Assembly (NCBI GenBank): GCA_940671915.1
Contig: CALNVZ010000174.1
Location: 78,227,861 to 78,291,860, forward strand
Direction of reading: 5' to 3'
Origin: Paracentrotus lividus
Lineage: Eukaryota; Echinodermata; Echinoidea; Camarodonta; Echinidae
DNA length: 64,000 bases
Every line of letters begins with the position of its first letter. Positions within the stretch are counted from its first letter, which is position 1. Below the pieces are notes generated by a model that saw only the letters and a list, made by a program, of their open reading frames with translations, was not told where the DNA came from and made no database searches. The position numbers were made by a program, and so were the translations under genes. Of this stretch, positions 47,772 to 62,700 are shown piece by piece.

Positions 47772-50700
47772 ATGAACGTGACTGAATTGGACTTGTACGA
47801 TATTCTTGGGGTTCAGCAAGATGATGACTATGATACTGTAAGTATATACGTTTCCTTTGGTTTATTGAACATAAAATCGGGAAGGTCTAGACATCTAAAA
47901 TGAGTGGACTGGCTGCAATGATCTGGAAGAGTTTGAGAGGGCAACTTCGAGGGACTGTACGCGGGCGCTAGCCGCCTGGACGATCCCCGATAGTCCGAAT
48001 GAGCAACAGCCTCTCACTCACGGCACGAACGCCAATTGAAGTTAATAAAAATATCACACGATTGATAGACACAAGTGCTCGGCGGAAGAGAGAGAGAGGG
48101 GGGGGGGGGGCGGGGACAGAGGGTCAAGCTTTGAAAATTTCAGAGAAATAAATGACTAACCAAAAAGTGTTACCAAATAAAATATTCAGAAGCCGATAAA
48201 TTCAAAATAAAAATGCGCTCCTAATCTTCTTCTTCTTCTTCTTCTTCTTCAGTGTAGAAATTATCATATCCAGTGCAGCATCTAGTTTCATATCCACACG
48301 AGAAGGGTAACTTATAGCGACGTGAAGGGATCTAACATAGTTAGGGTTTATGACAATTCGGTTTCCCTGACAAAGCTTATTTTCCCCGAGGGATTATATT
48401 TCAGGGCTAGTGCAGTTTGGTATCCACTACACACCACCCTACCCTAACCCTAGTGCGTGGGGGTGGCCGTCAACCCTATCCCTTCACGTAGCAGCATCCC
48501 TCCCGGCCGGATGCTAAACTGCACTAGCCCCTATATTTCTCCCTGAGTAGGTCTACACAGCTCTGAGGGAAAATATAGTCTTTAGCACGCTAGCCGCAAA
48601 GTCATGTCAGGACTGTGGCAAGATTAATGGCAAAGCGTTCCCTTGGGTTTTTTGGGGAAAACTCCAGAGTGTTATTCCTTTTCTTTCTTTTTTTCATGAT
48701 GGTGGAATCAAATTTATAGAAAAGCTATTCTCTGATAAATATAAATACATAGAAATATATGAAGGCTTCAATTTTGAGTCGATATCTACACTACAGTATT
48801 ACAGAAAGTAAACAAACCTAACCTTTAGGGGGAAATATAAATAAGAAAGCTAGTTTGAGATTTAGACATTTCATTAAAGTAATTTCTCTCCACCTTCAAT
48901 ACTCTTTAAGTGGATTCAGTTTTATGATGGATTTTAGTTTATTTTTTATTCCTTATTATCTTTATTTCTACAGATCAGGAAAGCATACAGGAAGAAAGCA
49001 TTGAAATGCCATCCAGATAAGAACCCAGACAATCCTCATGCAGGTCAGCATCTCTATTCTATTTCTTAATTCTTCCTTGTTTACACCTTTTGTTTATTAG
49101 CATTCATGTATTCATTCAGGTTTATATGTGACAACCTTGTTCCTTTTGACACAAAGGTATAAAAACTTATATTGTAAGGTTTACATGTATTTACTATGAT
49201 TGGTGTTCAGCAATGACTTGGTAATTGCACTCCATTTTCAGTACATTGGTACATTTCCTGTTGTTGTTATAATCTTAAAAGAGAATTATCACATGGTGGT
49301 AACACATCTAAAACAAAGGAGCCTGAGCTTTCGATCCTTGCAGAATCTTCTTCAGAGACAGAGACATTTTGTCTCTGACAAAGATTCTGCTAGGATCGAA
49401 AGCTCAGGCTCCTTTTGACTTCATTTTACACCATTAGCCCTCCTTTATTGAATAAACAGTTTCAGCAGTTCTCTTTAATATTTTGTACATGTAAAACAAG
49501 ATTGTAATCCATTTGTAATTCATCTACAATATTAAGATTGTAACTTGAAAGAGGAGACTATTTTTCCTTTAATTACAGGCTAATCATTATTTTTTTTCTT
49601 TATTTCTTGCAGCTGCTCAATGGGAGAAACTTGCCAAAGCATTGGAAATATTGAGTGATAAAGATGCAAGAGTAAGTACATCTATTAATTGGAATTAGGC
49701 AAACATAAAATGGAGTGGGGGAAATTAAATTATATTTGCAAAGGCTACATTTAATTCAGCTATCTCTTTCAGCTTTATTTTGCATCACATCCCATTTATT
49801 TTTGGAAAAACCATGTGATGGATCTACTTACATGAGCAGGAGCTTTTGACAGAAGTAAGGGGCAAATCGTCCTCTGGCCCTTAAATATTTGGCACACTGG
49901 CCAAAGTGAAATAAATGGTTGCCAATAGGAATGATTTTCTTGAATGCTCAAAGCCTTATTATTATTACCAAAAAATGAAACTCAGAAATATTATTATTAT
50001 TGTCATGATGCATATTAGCAAGAATACATTAGCCTTCCATGTAGGAATAGAAGGCTATGTTATTTAGTTTCTTAGTAACATGTAATTTCGAAAAACCTGA
50101 GACTTTATGTAGTTACTCCAGTAACACCCTTCCATCATTTGCTATGCTGTTGTTTATGTGACTTATTGGTGAATTTGAATTGTAGCCCTCTGCAGTTACA
50201 ATACAACAACGAAATATGATGGAAACTGCTCAGTTATAATGATAATAATAATGTTTGGTGTTTATGTATTATGAAACAATTTTATCTCTACTTGCCTAAT
50301 TATTATTTCTGTGTTTGGTTTTCTACTTTAGGCTGCATATGATAAGGTTCTGAAGGCCAAGAAAGCAGCAGAATTGAGGAACAAAGCCCTTGAGGGTAAA
50401 AGAAGAAAAATCAAAGAAGGTATGGTGAACTAGTTTTTAATTGGCTAATGTAGGGAACATATTCTGCATATAAATTGATGGTTTATGATGAAAGATTGAA
50501 AATCTAAATTCTTACAATGTACAGTCAACTCCAATTATAATGAGCACATATATAAAAAGACTTTATTATATAATAAGATAACTGAAACTGAAATTTTGTT
50601 AAGAATACTTTTTGTCTCTCTTTGGTGTAGGTGATTTGAGAAATATTTTTTGCTGGTATATGTTTGTTTGTTTGTTTGTTTTGTTTTTTTAACTTTAATA

Positions 50701-53700
50701 TAAGTTTGATCTTGTCTATCATTCATGTTAATTTGAACAACGAAGGAAACTAACCAGAAATATATAATATGCAAAAAAAAAATAGCAAAGAAAATGGGAT
50801 TCCATCAGGATTTGAACCTGACACCTCTCGATCACTAGATTGTTGTTGTTGTTGTTGTTAGAAGTGGTGTGATCTCTCTCTCCAACCAAATAGAAATTTA
50901 CAATACATTTCTTCTCACCTATTAGAGCTGGAGTCCAGAGAAGCATCATTCAAGAAAGAGCAAGAAAGTTCAACAAAGGATATCAATTCTCTTGAAGAAA
51001 AGGTATGTAAATATTCACTGATCTACAAGACCACACCATAGCTTTAAATCAACTAATGCTTTGTAGTATAGTCATTCTAGGACAAAAAAGGGGTCAACCT
51101 CACACTAATTGCAACAGAAAATCTGAAACATGTATCTTGATCAATAAAGTCTCCTCTACAAATATCAATAACGTCCTAAGGATTGTCGGTGAAAGGGTCA
51201 AAAGGCTCATCGGTCATTAAGTCATTTTGTGGCCTAAAAGTCATGTAAAATATTAATGCTATGTTTATTTCAATTTATAAAAAAGAAAAAGTTAGCAAAG
51301 CATTTGATCAAAACTTGGGTCAATTATGTATAGAAATAAATGGACAGGTTTTGTAGTACACCATTGAAGGTTCAATAGTCAGAGCCCGCAATTATAAACG
51401 TCCAAGAAAACCTGGGAAAATGCCACGAAATTTTCCTTTGTCACTACTTATAATCTGAGACCCTCTACAAGGTATGTCAACCAAACTGGTTCAATGTGTT
51501 ATCGTGAAAACCTGTAAGGTTTTGGTGAAAATATTGAAGGTCAAAGTCATGAGGTCAATTAAAAATCCAAAATCCTGTTCAAAAATCTTTGAAAGTTCCT
51601 TGGCTTAACTAAACTTGAGATCGACTAAAATAATGTTCAAACCGAAACCAAGTGCAATCTTATGTTGAATGAAACTTTGAAGCTTTGGATGACCCGTATG
51701 CATTTAAAGGTCAAAATCAAGATGCTCAATAATTTTTGGGTACAATTATCATGCAGAAGAACTGTAGATTGTGAGGTATCAGTAACTGGTGGCATTTCAA
51801 CCAAACTTTTGATTATCATTGATTAATAAGTAAACTAAATAAGTTTTTTGTTGACTTCCATGAAGTCAAAGGTTCAGGGTCACCATATGACAGTCTAATT
51901 CTTTAAAAAGAACAAGATGAGAAACTACTTTATGTATTTGGCAATGACTGATAGTTTCTGAATGTATGTTCAAACAAACTAAGCAATCTGTGAATGTCAG
52001 AAGATGAAATACAAGTTAAATGACAACTAGCAAAGGGGCAATGTCATTAAAAATGTCCATATTAGCTTAAAATCCTGCCAAAACTTGAAAGGGACATACT
52101 GATGGGAGATGAGCCAATCAAGACCTGCGGATGGAAACTCTTTCACAAGTCAAGACAAATATGGTATGACAGTTATCAACTATTTTTTTAGGCTTATATA
52201 ATGAAAATCCTCTTGTGTCTTGCACAATTACTTCGCAAGCACTTTGAAATTAGGAAGGTTTATTGCGGATTCTCCTGCACTTGATTATTGCCAACGTAAA
52301 CTAGTATGTTTCAAGAATTAAAGATCAATAATGACGAAAGACACAATTTCCTCATTGAATGTGACGAGAAGTTTGTTTCATTAATGTATCAAAAGAATTC
52401 GGGTTGATGTATGTATAAAAGAGGGACTAATTGATTAAGATCTTTTGGCACTACCTATGCAAAATATGATAAAAAACATAATGCTGCAGACTATTTTTGT
52501 TCCATGATTATAAGTTAAGAGCACTTGATAAAATGACTTTCAAACCAGGCCTTGTTGAATAGTCCATAGTTTATCGGTACTGTAACACTCACAAATATCC
52601 ATAGGTCACCAAATTACTATGTAAAATAGATAGAAATATTCATGTCTTAACCGCAAAAAGCGCAGTTATAGATCCAATTTGTAAAATAGAGGTGCGCCTG
52701 ACTCCGATGATAGTAGAGGCCGCCAATTTCCCAAATTTAACATGTACATCAATAGTTATAATATTATAGAGGGCGTTGTCCCCTGTGGCCCCTGCCTGGA
52801 TCCGCGCATCTGAGCATTGAGAAGATTATAAAGGGATTCAAGAAGTAATGCCAGATTGATTTTTACCAAACATTTGTAGGAACTACATTATGGCTGATAT
52901 GTTCTGGTACAAATGTTAAGACATTTTGTAATACTAGCAGTCAGGATTTAATTGGTTGATCTCATGTGGCTATCTAGTTTATTTTGGTATTCTATCCGTG
53001 TATACATAAAAGACGATAAATCATTGAGTGTAAACTCCTTTAGTACACAGTTATTACCATAAAATGTTTTATGTTATTGTGTTACAGGGCTTAGAATTAA
53101 ATTGAGATAGCATTTCCTCATAAAAGCCTTCAATTTTGTCGAGCATTTTCATTTTCACAAATGAAATGGTACGATTAAATCCTCCAACATTTCTCTTCCA
53201 TGACAATAAACCTTTACTGTGATGCTAGATACATTTGCCTTCAACATACATCTACATGTAGATCTGTGGCCCAAAATGCCACCCTTGCCCCTGCCTTATT
53301 CTTTATTTTTTGTCAACAAAAATTGTGAGGTGAAAGGCTCTGCTAATCATCAATACACTGATCAAGGGAAAGGAATGATAATTCACTTGAGGAGATGGTA
53401 TGCTTTTACAGACATAATCCCCTTTTACAGACTTTTGGGGGGGAAGTTAGCAAATTACCCCTCTACCAGCGGTATTATTTTTATTATATTATATTATACG
53501 GGACCCTATTATGAAATTGCTCCAAAAATATTTGAAAACTACCCCTAATTAAAAAACAGTTTGGGGGAAATGCGAAGAGACCATTACTTCAATGATTTTC
53601 AGAATTTTCCCCCTGAACTGGGACCCTAAAATACATGTGCACCTCTTTTCCCGAGAAATCACAGGAACGACCGCCTGAGAGGGGTGGGGCGCTTTCTCTT

Positions 53701-56700
53701 TGAGACAGGAGCTCCATACTAATGGATATTCACCTCAAACTTTTAGTTGTTGAAATGACTGTAAGACATTGCCAGAGATAAAGATATGAATATTTCCATG
53801 GATGTTTTATTTCTTGGCAAGGATGCACTATAATGAACCAGCTATTGTGCCTAATTTAAAGCATTTTCATTAAGATCTTCTCATGATATTGTGGTGTTCC
53901 ATTACTTTAAAAATATTTATCTACGACGTTAACGATTGACCTTATCTTGGTCGCTACCAAGATTTCTACACCATTAATCCAAGTGTGATTGCAATTACCT
54001 ACATGTAGTTGTACTAAAGTCTAAAGTTATCGCTATAAAAGGTAACAAAAGTAATATCTTATAATTTGTGGAGGATATTGCCCTTTGATCCTAAACATGC
54101 TCAAGGTCATAAATTTACCTATCACTATACATAACTAAAACAAGTTTGGTTCACCCTCCTCAAGTGGATCTCAAGTTAGGGTTATAGGTACACAACGTTC
54201 TTGTTATAAAAAATTTACTTATCTCTGACCTTTGACCTTCAAAATATAGTTGTCACTACTGCAAAGTTCATTTGTCTCTCAATATACACAATGCAATGAA
54301 CCTAAATTTTTCATCATATTTACAGGATTTTTGACATCTACTGACCTCTGACCTGTAATGACTGTCACCTCGTGTGCTCCTATACATGTATGTTAATTTG
54401 CCTCAGTATCAATATAAGTTTAGTCAGCATTCCTCATGTAAAACAAAACAAATTTCTCATCTTTTCACAGGTTTCTTGACATCTACTGACCTCTGATCTT
54501 TGACCTTAATATGGTTGTCACCAAAACCATATAAATTCATGCCTAAGTATCAATAGAGGCTAAAGTATGGGTGACAGTTCTCTTTAGTAGATTTCGAGCT
54601 GGCCATAGGATAAAAGAAATTTCTCATCATTTTCACAGGATTTTGGATATTCATTGACCTCTGACCTTTAACCTTCAAATATTTTACTAACAAAATTAAA
54701 CTAAGTTTGGTTTACATACCTGTACTGGGTTTTAAGTTATGCCTAGGATAACGGCAATTTCTTTTCATTTTCACACGTTTTAGACATTTATTGACCTCTG
54801 ACCTTTGACCTTCATATGGTTACTACCAAAACCTGCTCATCTTATTTGCATATTGTTATACATAATTGACCACAGTTCTGTTAAGTATGCTTTACTAATT
54901 TTCAAGTTATAAGTGAAAACAAACATGAGATTACATTATTTCGACATGATTTTAGGCCGAAGGTGACCTTTATTGACCTTTGACCTTTTGACCATTTACA
55001 CCACTCGCAATCTTTAGGACTTTTGATATGTTGTAGAGGAGATTTTACTGATTAAGATACATGTTTCATATTTTGTGAGGTTGAACCATATTGACTGTGA
55101 TATATATTTGTATGTTAAGTTATGCCTAGGATAACGCAATTTCTTCTTCATTTTCCACGACGTTTTTAGAAACATTTATTGACCCTCTGACCTTTGACCT
55201 TCATATGGTTACTACCGAACCTGCTCATCTTATTGCATAATTTTATACATAATTGACCACATTCTGTTAAGTATGCTTTATAATTTTCAAGTTAAAGTGA
55301 AAACAAACAATGACAATTACATCATTTTACATGATATAAGGCCACAAATGACCTTTATTGACTTTGACTTTGACCACTTTCCACCCGACTCGAATCACTT
55401 AGGACTTTTGATAGTTGTAGAGGAGATTTTATCTGATCAAGATACAGTTTCAGATTTTCTGTGCAATTAGTGAGGTTGAAACATAATATTGGACTGTACA
55501 TTGTTAGAAATGTTATTATCCTACCCTTAACAACAAATTTAAGCTGTTTATAAATGTGCCTGTGTCTATCCAATTTATTCATAACTCTAATCTTTAATTT
55601 CATTTATTGTTTTGGATTAAGATCGGATAGTAGTATCTTATAAGTTTTTGATGGAAGCTGTCATGTGGCATTTTCTTAATAAAACGTTTATGTATCACTA
55701 GAGATTAAAAGTATTTAAGCCGATCCATAACACTTTTTGATTTGCTTGAATTTTGATCCACATGTTCGAATTAATTTACACAGATTGAAAAGTTGTATAC
55801 CATGTATATCGAAAAAGGGTTTTTAGTGAATTTTTCATTGCATGTAACTTCTGATTATTTTATTTTGATTTTAAAATGAAACTCACATGAAGTAACAAAT
55901 ATTGTGCTACAAAATAATGTAGGCCTGTCTTGTAAAGATTTGCGATTGATTGTAATCAATCAAAAAACAATTCCATAATGTATGCAGATTGAATTAATTG
56001 CATAGCCAAACTTGATCTTATGGCAATTCCACAGAAATCCGGAACAAGGGTGCCAGAAATTCAAAATGATATTGGTTAAAATAATTTTGATTTTCAAAAA
56101 ATACATGAGTTGAAGTTTTAAGAATCAATAAAATTTTACTGATGGGGCCATTTTCACCTTCTAAACAAAGGCCGAAAGTATTACAATAGATTTTTGGTAT
56201 AGAAAAGGATATTTACAAAAAAACCATTTTCATTTTCCCAACTAAAACTTTTCTGTCCAGATAATCTTTCACATGGATAAAGTTGTTGAAAGACACTTAA
56301 TCAAACTGTATTTCAAAAAAATTTGGTCAATGTGACTTTGGAAAAAACTTGAGATTTAAATTACCCTCATTTGGGATGTAACGTCACGTTTACCGAAAAC
56401 ATGAACTTGTTCATTTTTTCCACAACGAAGAAAGGTATCAACTATGCCAAATTAAGATTTCTAATGTAATGACTGCATCTCATTATTATCAACAGCAAGC
56501 TATGGATATTCAACATACAATCAAGTCAAAATTGACAGCTGATTTGTTGTAACGTCAGTTACCATGACCTAGTGTAACGTCATGTTACCATGATGCAATT
56601 ATCGTTTCTTTAAAAAAAAAAAAAAAAAATTTGACACCTGTATGTATCTGAAGTAATTACCATTGATTAAACTAATCATCTAGCGATAAAAGACTTAAAT

Positions 56701-59700
56701 CATTAAAAGAAGAAGTTACCATTGACACCATAAGAGTTGGGGAAAAGCCATGTCGTGTACATGTTCATGTAGGCCTAAGCCCCTCCAAATCTACTTTAGA
56801 TTTTCAGTAATTATCTATTGAAGTGATCAGGATCCATTGCTATATATTCTGTATTTGGAATATGAGCCAACAAATTTAAATGTTATGATAAATGTAAATA
56901 CAATTTTTGGTTGTATTCAAAAACTTCTCTCTGTAATTTTATAGATACATAAATGAAGAAGAAAGAAAAAGAAAAAAAGTATGATCAAAGCTCCTACATG
57001 TATGTCTGTGCATCTGCTGAGATGTACGCGACTTTTGATAGAACAAAGCACAGAACAAACACTTTACTTTGACAGGCTTTCATTTTGATGCCAAGGACTA
57101 ACAGCAATTTTGAACAAATTTCAATACCCAGCTTTGAAATTCAGCATTTTATTACTACTGATCATATTAGCTTTGTACAAAATGAGTTTAATGGAAATTA
57201 ATGTTCATACATTAAGTTTGAATTGAAGAAACTGTTTAAAAGTGATTTTCAAAAGGTTGATAACAATTCACTTAAGAATTGTTGTGTGCTGTGAGGATTT
57301 AGAATCAACAAATGATATGTGAACCCAATTCTGCCAAGATTCACATGCACTACACAAAAATACATGTGTGGGACATCCTACGTGTATTAATCATTCAAAA
57401 AACTATTTTAGAGTTTCTGATATCTTAATACTAACATATTCCAATATTCAAGTGATGGAATAGTAGTAAGAAATAAAATTTTCAAAATATTCTGTACAAA
57501 CCCTATAGGAAATGTATGTGTACAACTGTCATGTTCACAGTAAAGTTTTAGCTAATTAATAGGAAAATGATTACATTACTTCTTATTCGGCCAATCTGTT
57601 GCCTAGATCATAGGTATGATATCATATCAAACACATAATTCTCAAAAGTCGAGGAAAACAAAATATTTAGATCCGATTCAAAATTGGAATTTTACATGTG
57701 TAAAGTCTATGGAAGATGTAAGGGTAACGTCAGTTAGTAACGTCAGTTACCGACATGTCTTCACAAAAGTTTCCTCAGCATAAACAAAATTATGAAAATC
57801 TCTTCTTATTTTGCAAATCTGTTCATAAAGACCTAGGAATGATGTCATATAAGACTTATCATTATAACACATCGTGGACATGAGATATTGAGAGTTGATC
57901 TAACACCATGATTTTGCATGTCCGTTTTCTGTAACGTCAGTTACCGACACGTTTTTGCTTGGTGTTTCAATGGAAATGATGTTTGGGTGGAATTTTTTTA
58001 TACAACGCCTTGCTTTACACTAACTTATTTAGGTATATTAATTTGAAGACCCAGGTATTCTTATTTTTGTAACTACAACACAAAGAATGTAGAAAATTCT
58101 GGTTGTGTGTAACATCAGTTACCGTGGAATTGCCCTTATGAGAAAAAGCCCTCTTTTGATTTTAGACACCTTCTATTTGATTGAACTTTAGATCCAAAGG
58201 CTGAGAGAAGAAGGATCACAAACCTTACAGAGAGAACAAGAACTTCTAAAGAAAGAACTTGATTCTAATTCAACAGTAGAAGAAGATGGTAAGGTTGACA
58301 ATCAGAACTTCCTCTCATAAATAATAATGTTTATTTTGAGTAAATTTATAGCAGCTATGAGGTATTTTTCTTGATATTATGAAATAATTGGACATTTAAG
58401 AAAAGATTAATACTGTGAATTAATTACTGTTTAAGTGCAATTTAATCGTATATTATCTTATTGTACCTAATGAGATTTTCAAAGGAGTTATGTGCATTGT
58501 GCAGGGTTAGAAAAGTGTGGTGGTCCTGTAGTATGATCTTCAAATTGTTGTTAATTTATGAAGTTGTGAACTTGGTGATTTTTTCCTCCTGGATGTGATA
58601 ATCTTTGTCATGAATTTCGCAACTCTAAGACACAGTGCTTACTGGGGATCGAGCACAAATTTTTTCCTGATATATATTCTTGGGGTATGATAATGGTTTT
58701 ATCTCGCAGTAAATTTTTGTTGTAACTCTATAACAAGATCTATGTGTAATTTCTGTAGATACATCCCCTAAACTGAAGATCAAATGGAAAGCCCAGAAAG
58801 GAGACACGTTGAATGGAGGATACAACTATGCATTCTTAAAACTGATATTTGGAAAGGTGAGCTAGTACTAACATGCTCCACAGACTCTTGTTTGAGATTT
58901 GTGTATTCATTTTGGCTAAAGTGGCGATTGTTTCCCTACAATAGGCAATTGGGCAATACAGTGCAATGTTGGAAAGAAAATTGTAAGTTTATATCGCTGC
59001 TAGTTCTAAGAAGTCTTTGGTTTTTGTGGGAAAAAAGGTAATAAATACACAAATGTTAATTATCCGATTTGCAGGAAATTAATTTTTTTTCTTCAATGCC
59101 CTGGTGAAATCATGTTCTTTTTTTCCTCAAGTATAAAATTTATGTGGCATGAGTTGAATTAACTATCGATCTATTTTGTACAACAAAACATACTCTGAGA
59201 GACCAAGCTTCTGTTCAATAGAAGAAGAAGAAGAAGAAGAAGAAGCAGCAAAACTGTAGAACAAAATCTCTGACTAATCCTTTTTTTTTTACAAGAATGA
59301 TTGCAAATTATAGTCTTGGAGTATATTATTTAAAATTGTAATTGCGGAGTTGAGTGTATTTCCATAGAGATTGAATAGTTTAATATGATTTTGCATATTA
59401 CTTTTATTAATTATATTTCATTCTCAGTATGGGCAAGTGACAAATCTCATATTAAGCAAACGGAATGGAAGTGCTATCATAGAATTCTCATCTGCTGATG
59501 CTGCTGTAAGTATCAATTAAATATGCAGTCTGTATCAAATGAAATGGAACAAGTGGGAAACATTTGTTTATGGTATGAATATTGATCACAATCTGGGCCC
59601 TGTAACACATGGTTTGCAAGTTATTGCAAAAATTGAAAAAGCATTTGCGATTGGTTGCTGATCAGTCTTTTGAACAAAAAGCATATGCAACAGTGATTGT

Positions 59701-62700
59701 GATTGGCTGTTGCTAATTTGCGATTGATTGCAAACCTTTGTGTGATAGAGACCTGGTAGTGTTTGATATGTTCATGAAGCGGACTAAACAGACTTTCTTC
59801 TGCATTTTTTTCATCTTTTTTGGTGCTGAAGATCTTGAGATATGATTAGTTTCTAAAATCAAGAAAGATCCATTTTGTGCATGCCATTTCATGGCTTTGT
59901 GTTGGTTTTGCATACAAAGGGCCTTTATTTCAGCATTCCGAACAAAGGATATGTGCAATTTTAATTCTCTCTTCATCACACAAAAGTTTCCAAAAGTAAA
60001 TTATAGAAAGTAAAGTTTATCCGCAAGAAAAATCTTTTGCCTTTATTTTGGTACCACATACACACCTTGTTATAAAAGATTTTTTTTACCTAAATCATTT
60101 TTTCCCTGTTGTACCATTTTTCTTTTGGATACAGTTTGTATATTTTAAATCACTTTTACAAGATTCAGGATTTAATGATTTATTGTCTTGTATATAGCAT
60201 GAAAATTGATTTACAGTGGTCTGGCTATCAAACACAATAAATATATATTTGTGTAGATCTATTTAATAATTACAAGAAGTGATACACTAGAACTGCAATC
60301 GTTGACATGAACGATGTGCATGCATTGACGCCTTGACTAAAAGATTTCAATGATTATTAAAATGTAAGCATATGTTTTGAAATATATTGGGAAACGGAAG
60401 TAAGCTTTACACAATATACAAGATCTGTGTGTAAAACGAATACGCTTTGTGTACTACAGTGCAATTTTGAGAACTTCGCTTTCCATATTATCCGGCGTGC
60501 ACATGGCTCTGTCAAATTTGCAATTATTAGGCAAGCGGGTATAATGGCTCCTACAAAAATGTGATTTACACGAAATTTTCTGTGACAACCTATATTATAT
60601 TTGGTATCAATGGAAAGGCAATTTCAATGCGGTCATTGTGATGTCAATTTTAGAAGCAAATATTGAACGACAATGACGTTATGACTTGGTACGTAATCCA
60701 TTGAAAATTCGCTATTTTTTGTCCATAACTTTTTGATGACAACATCAAATTTTACAAAAATTGGCAGATAGTTGTAAAAAGTATTGATACATATGCCTGC
60801 CAAGTTTCAAGTCCCTAGATTGAATATTCGCAATTTTAGGGGAGGTTAAAGTTGATTTCCTGGTATCGATAATTTTTTACTTTCTACAACATTTTTGAGC
60901 AATTTGGTCAATGAATCGATATATTTTTCTTTACATTGCTGGAAAGGACATAGTATGAAGTACCTAAATCCAAAAAAGGGTACGGTTTTAACGAGGCACA
61001 ACGCAGATGCAGCCTCTTGGATTTTAGCCAAATTTTGAAACTTTAGAGGGTGCTATTTTCATTTTGTGTATTTGCTGGAGTGTGAAACATGTGGAGTGTG
61101 TGCACATTTATTAGTATAACATGCCCTGAAAATTTGAAGCAAAATGGAATTGATTTGAGAAAGTTATAGCCATTTTTGTGTGTTTTTAGTCACAATTTTA
61201 GATTTCATAACGGGGTTGATTTTAAAAATTGATTTAAAATATGAAAATGGCTTTGAAATAAAAAGCTGTTTGATGCATATCAAAGGCCAACTTATGGACT
61301 ATTTAATGAATTTTATTAGAAGTTTGTAGCATCTACGATGATTGAGATATTGAAGCTGGAAGAATGGCTTTCAGATGACCAGAAATTGACAAAATGGCGG
61401 ATGGGCGGTCATGGATGAGTGATTTTGGAAAATGAAATGTCAGGGGATCAATAATGGATCATCCATGACATGTCTATGAAGTTTGAACCAATTTGGATGA
61501 GTAATTTGACCTTGACAGGGATAACAAGGATCATGTGTTAAGTGAATGGCTTTTTGTGGAAGAAGAAGAAGACGGAAAAGGAATATTGAACGATAACATA
61601 GCATTGTCGCTGGAGCGTCAATGCAATTAATACTACTCATAGAAATATATCTATACATTGAAATTAAAGTTGACAGATATATTTTCTTAAGAAATCTCTT
61701 CCATGAAATTTCCTAACAAATTCGTTTGCTTGTCTTTGTAATCTTTCAGGAAGTTGCCGTATCCAATGAATTTGGTCTTCCTCGCAATCCATTGCAGCTC
61801 ATATGGCTATCAGGGAAACCAGAGAGAAAGCCTCAAGAACATGCTCAAACGGTGAGATTTTTAGATACCATATAATGCCATTTGATGTTCAGTTACCACT
61901 GTTATGCGAAGTAAATTTTTTTTGGTTTGTCTACATGTAGTTATTTCTTTTTGATATTTGTAGAAGATAATTCATAAGAACAATAAACTTTTTCACTAAA
62001 GAAAAACACATTTATGGGTAAATTGCCACTTAGTCTAAACTCAACTTGATTACCCTTAAAAAGGCCGGGGAGAGGGAGGGGGGTTGAATCAACCCCCCTC
62101 AACATTTTCTATAACCATACCGCCGCATGGAATTTTTTGACCACGCCGCTGGTTGACTTTTTACTTTCAAGTCTTGCATATCTTTTGAAACCATTTCCCT
62201 GAAAATCGGGCATACTGTTATGACGCTGCACGATTTTCAAAAAAATCCGTCAGACCAAACACCGCTCAAAAATGTAATTTTGTGTACAAAGTAAATGCAA
62301 ATAGAATTTTCTCACCTAATTCATAAAGATATGATTATTTTCACTTTCATTGGTTAAAATTAATTTGTTTTAGCATAATTATGCTTAATAAAGATTCTGC
62401 AATCAATTTTGCCCAAAAAACCTAAGAAAGACAAAAGGTTGAAAAACAAAGAAATACATAAGAAACTCATAAAACAAAAAAAAATATATGAGAAAATGGA
62501 TTTGATACCAATTTTTTTTAAAGTACAATTGTTAAGAATGCTACAAAGAATATTTAGATCAAAATTTAGCATTCTAGGAGCTTTGTTTAGTAAATTAGAG
62601 CAAAAATTCAACCCCCCCCCCCCCCCAGCTATAAGAGAGCCAAAAAAGCCCGGCCTGATTAGGGTTAAACATGTTAATACCCATTTGGTCTCATCCCACA

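Noticed and set aside
51060..52260. Inverted partner arm of the 54-55.5 kb DR1-like array
   Set aside because: GGTCAAAG words occur in the opposite orientation, but I could not align the flanking words convincingly, so I did not call an inverted repeat.
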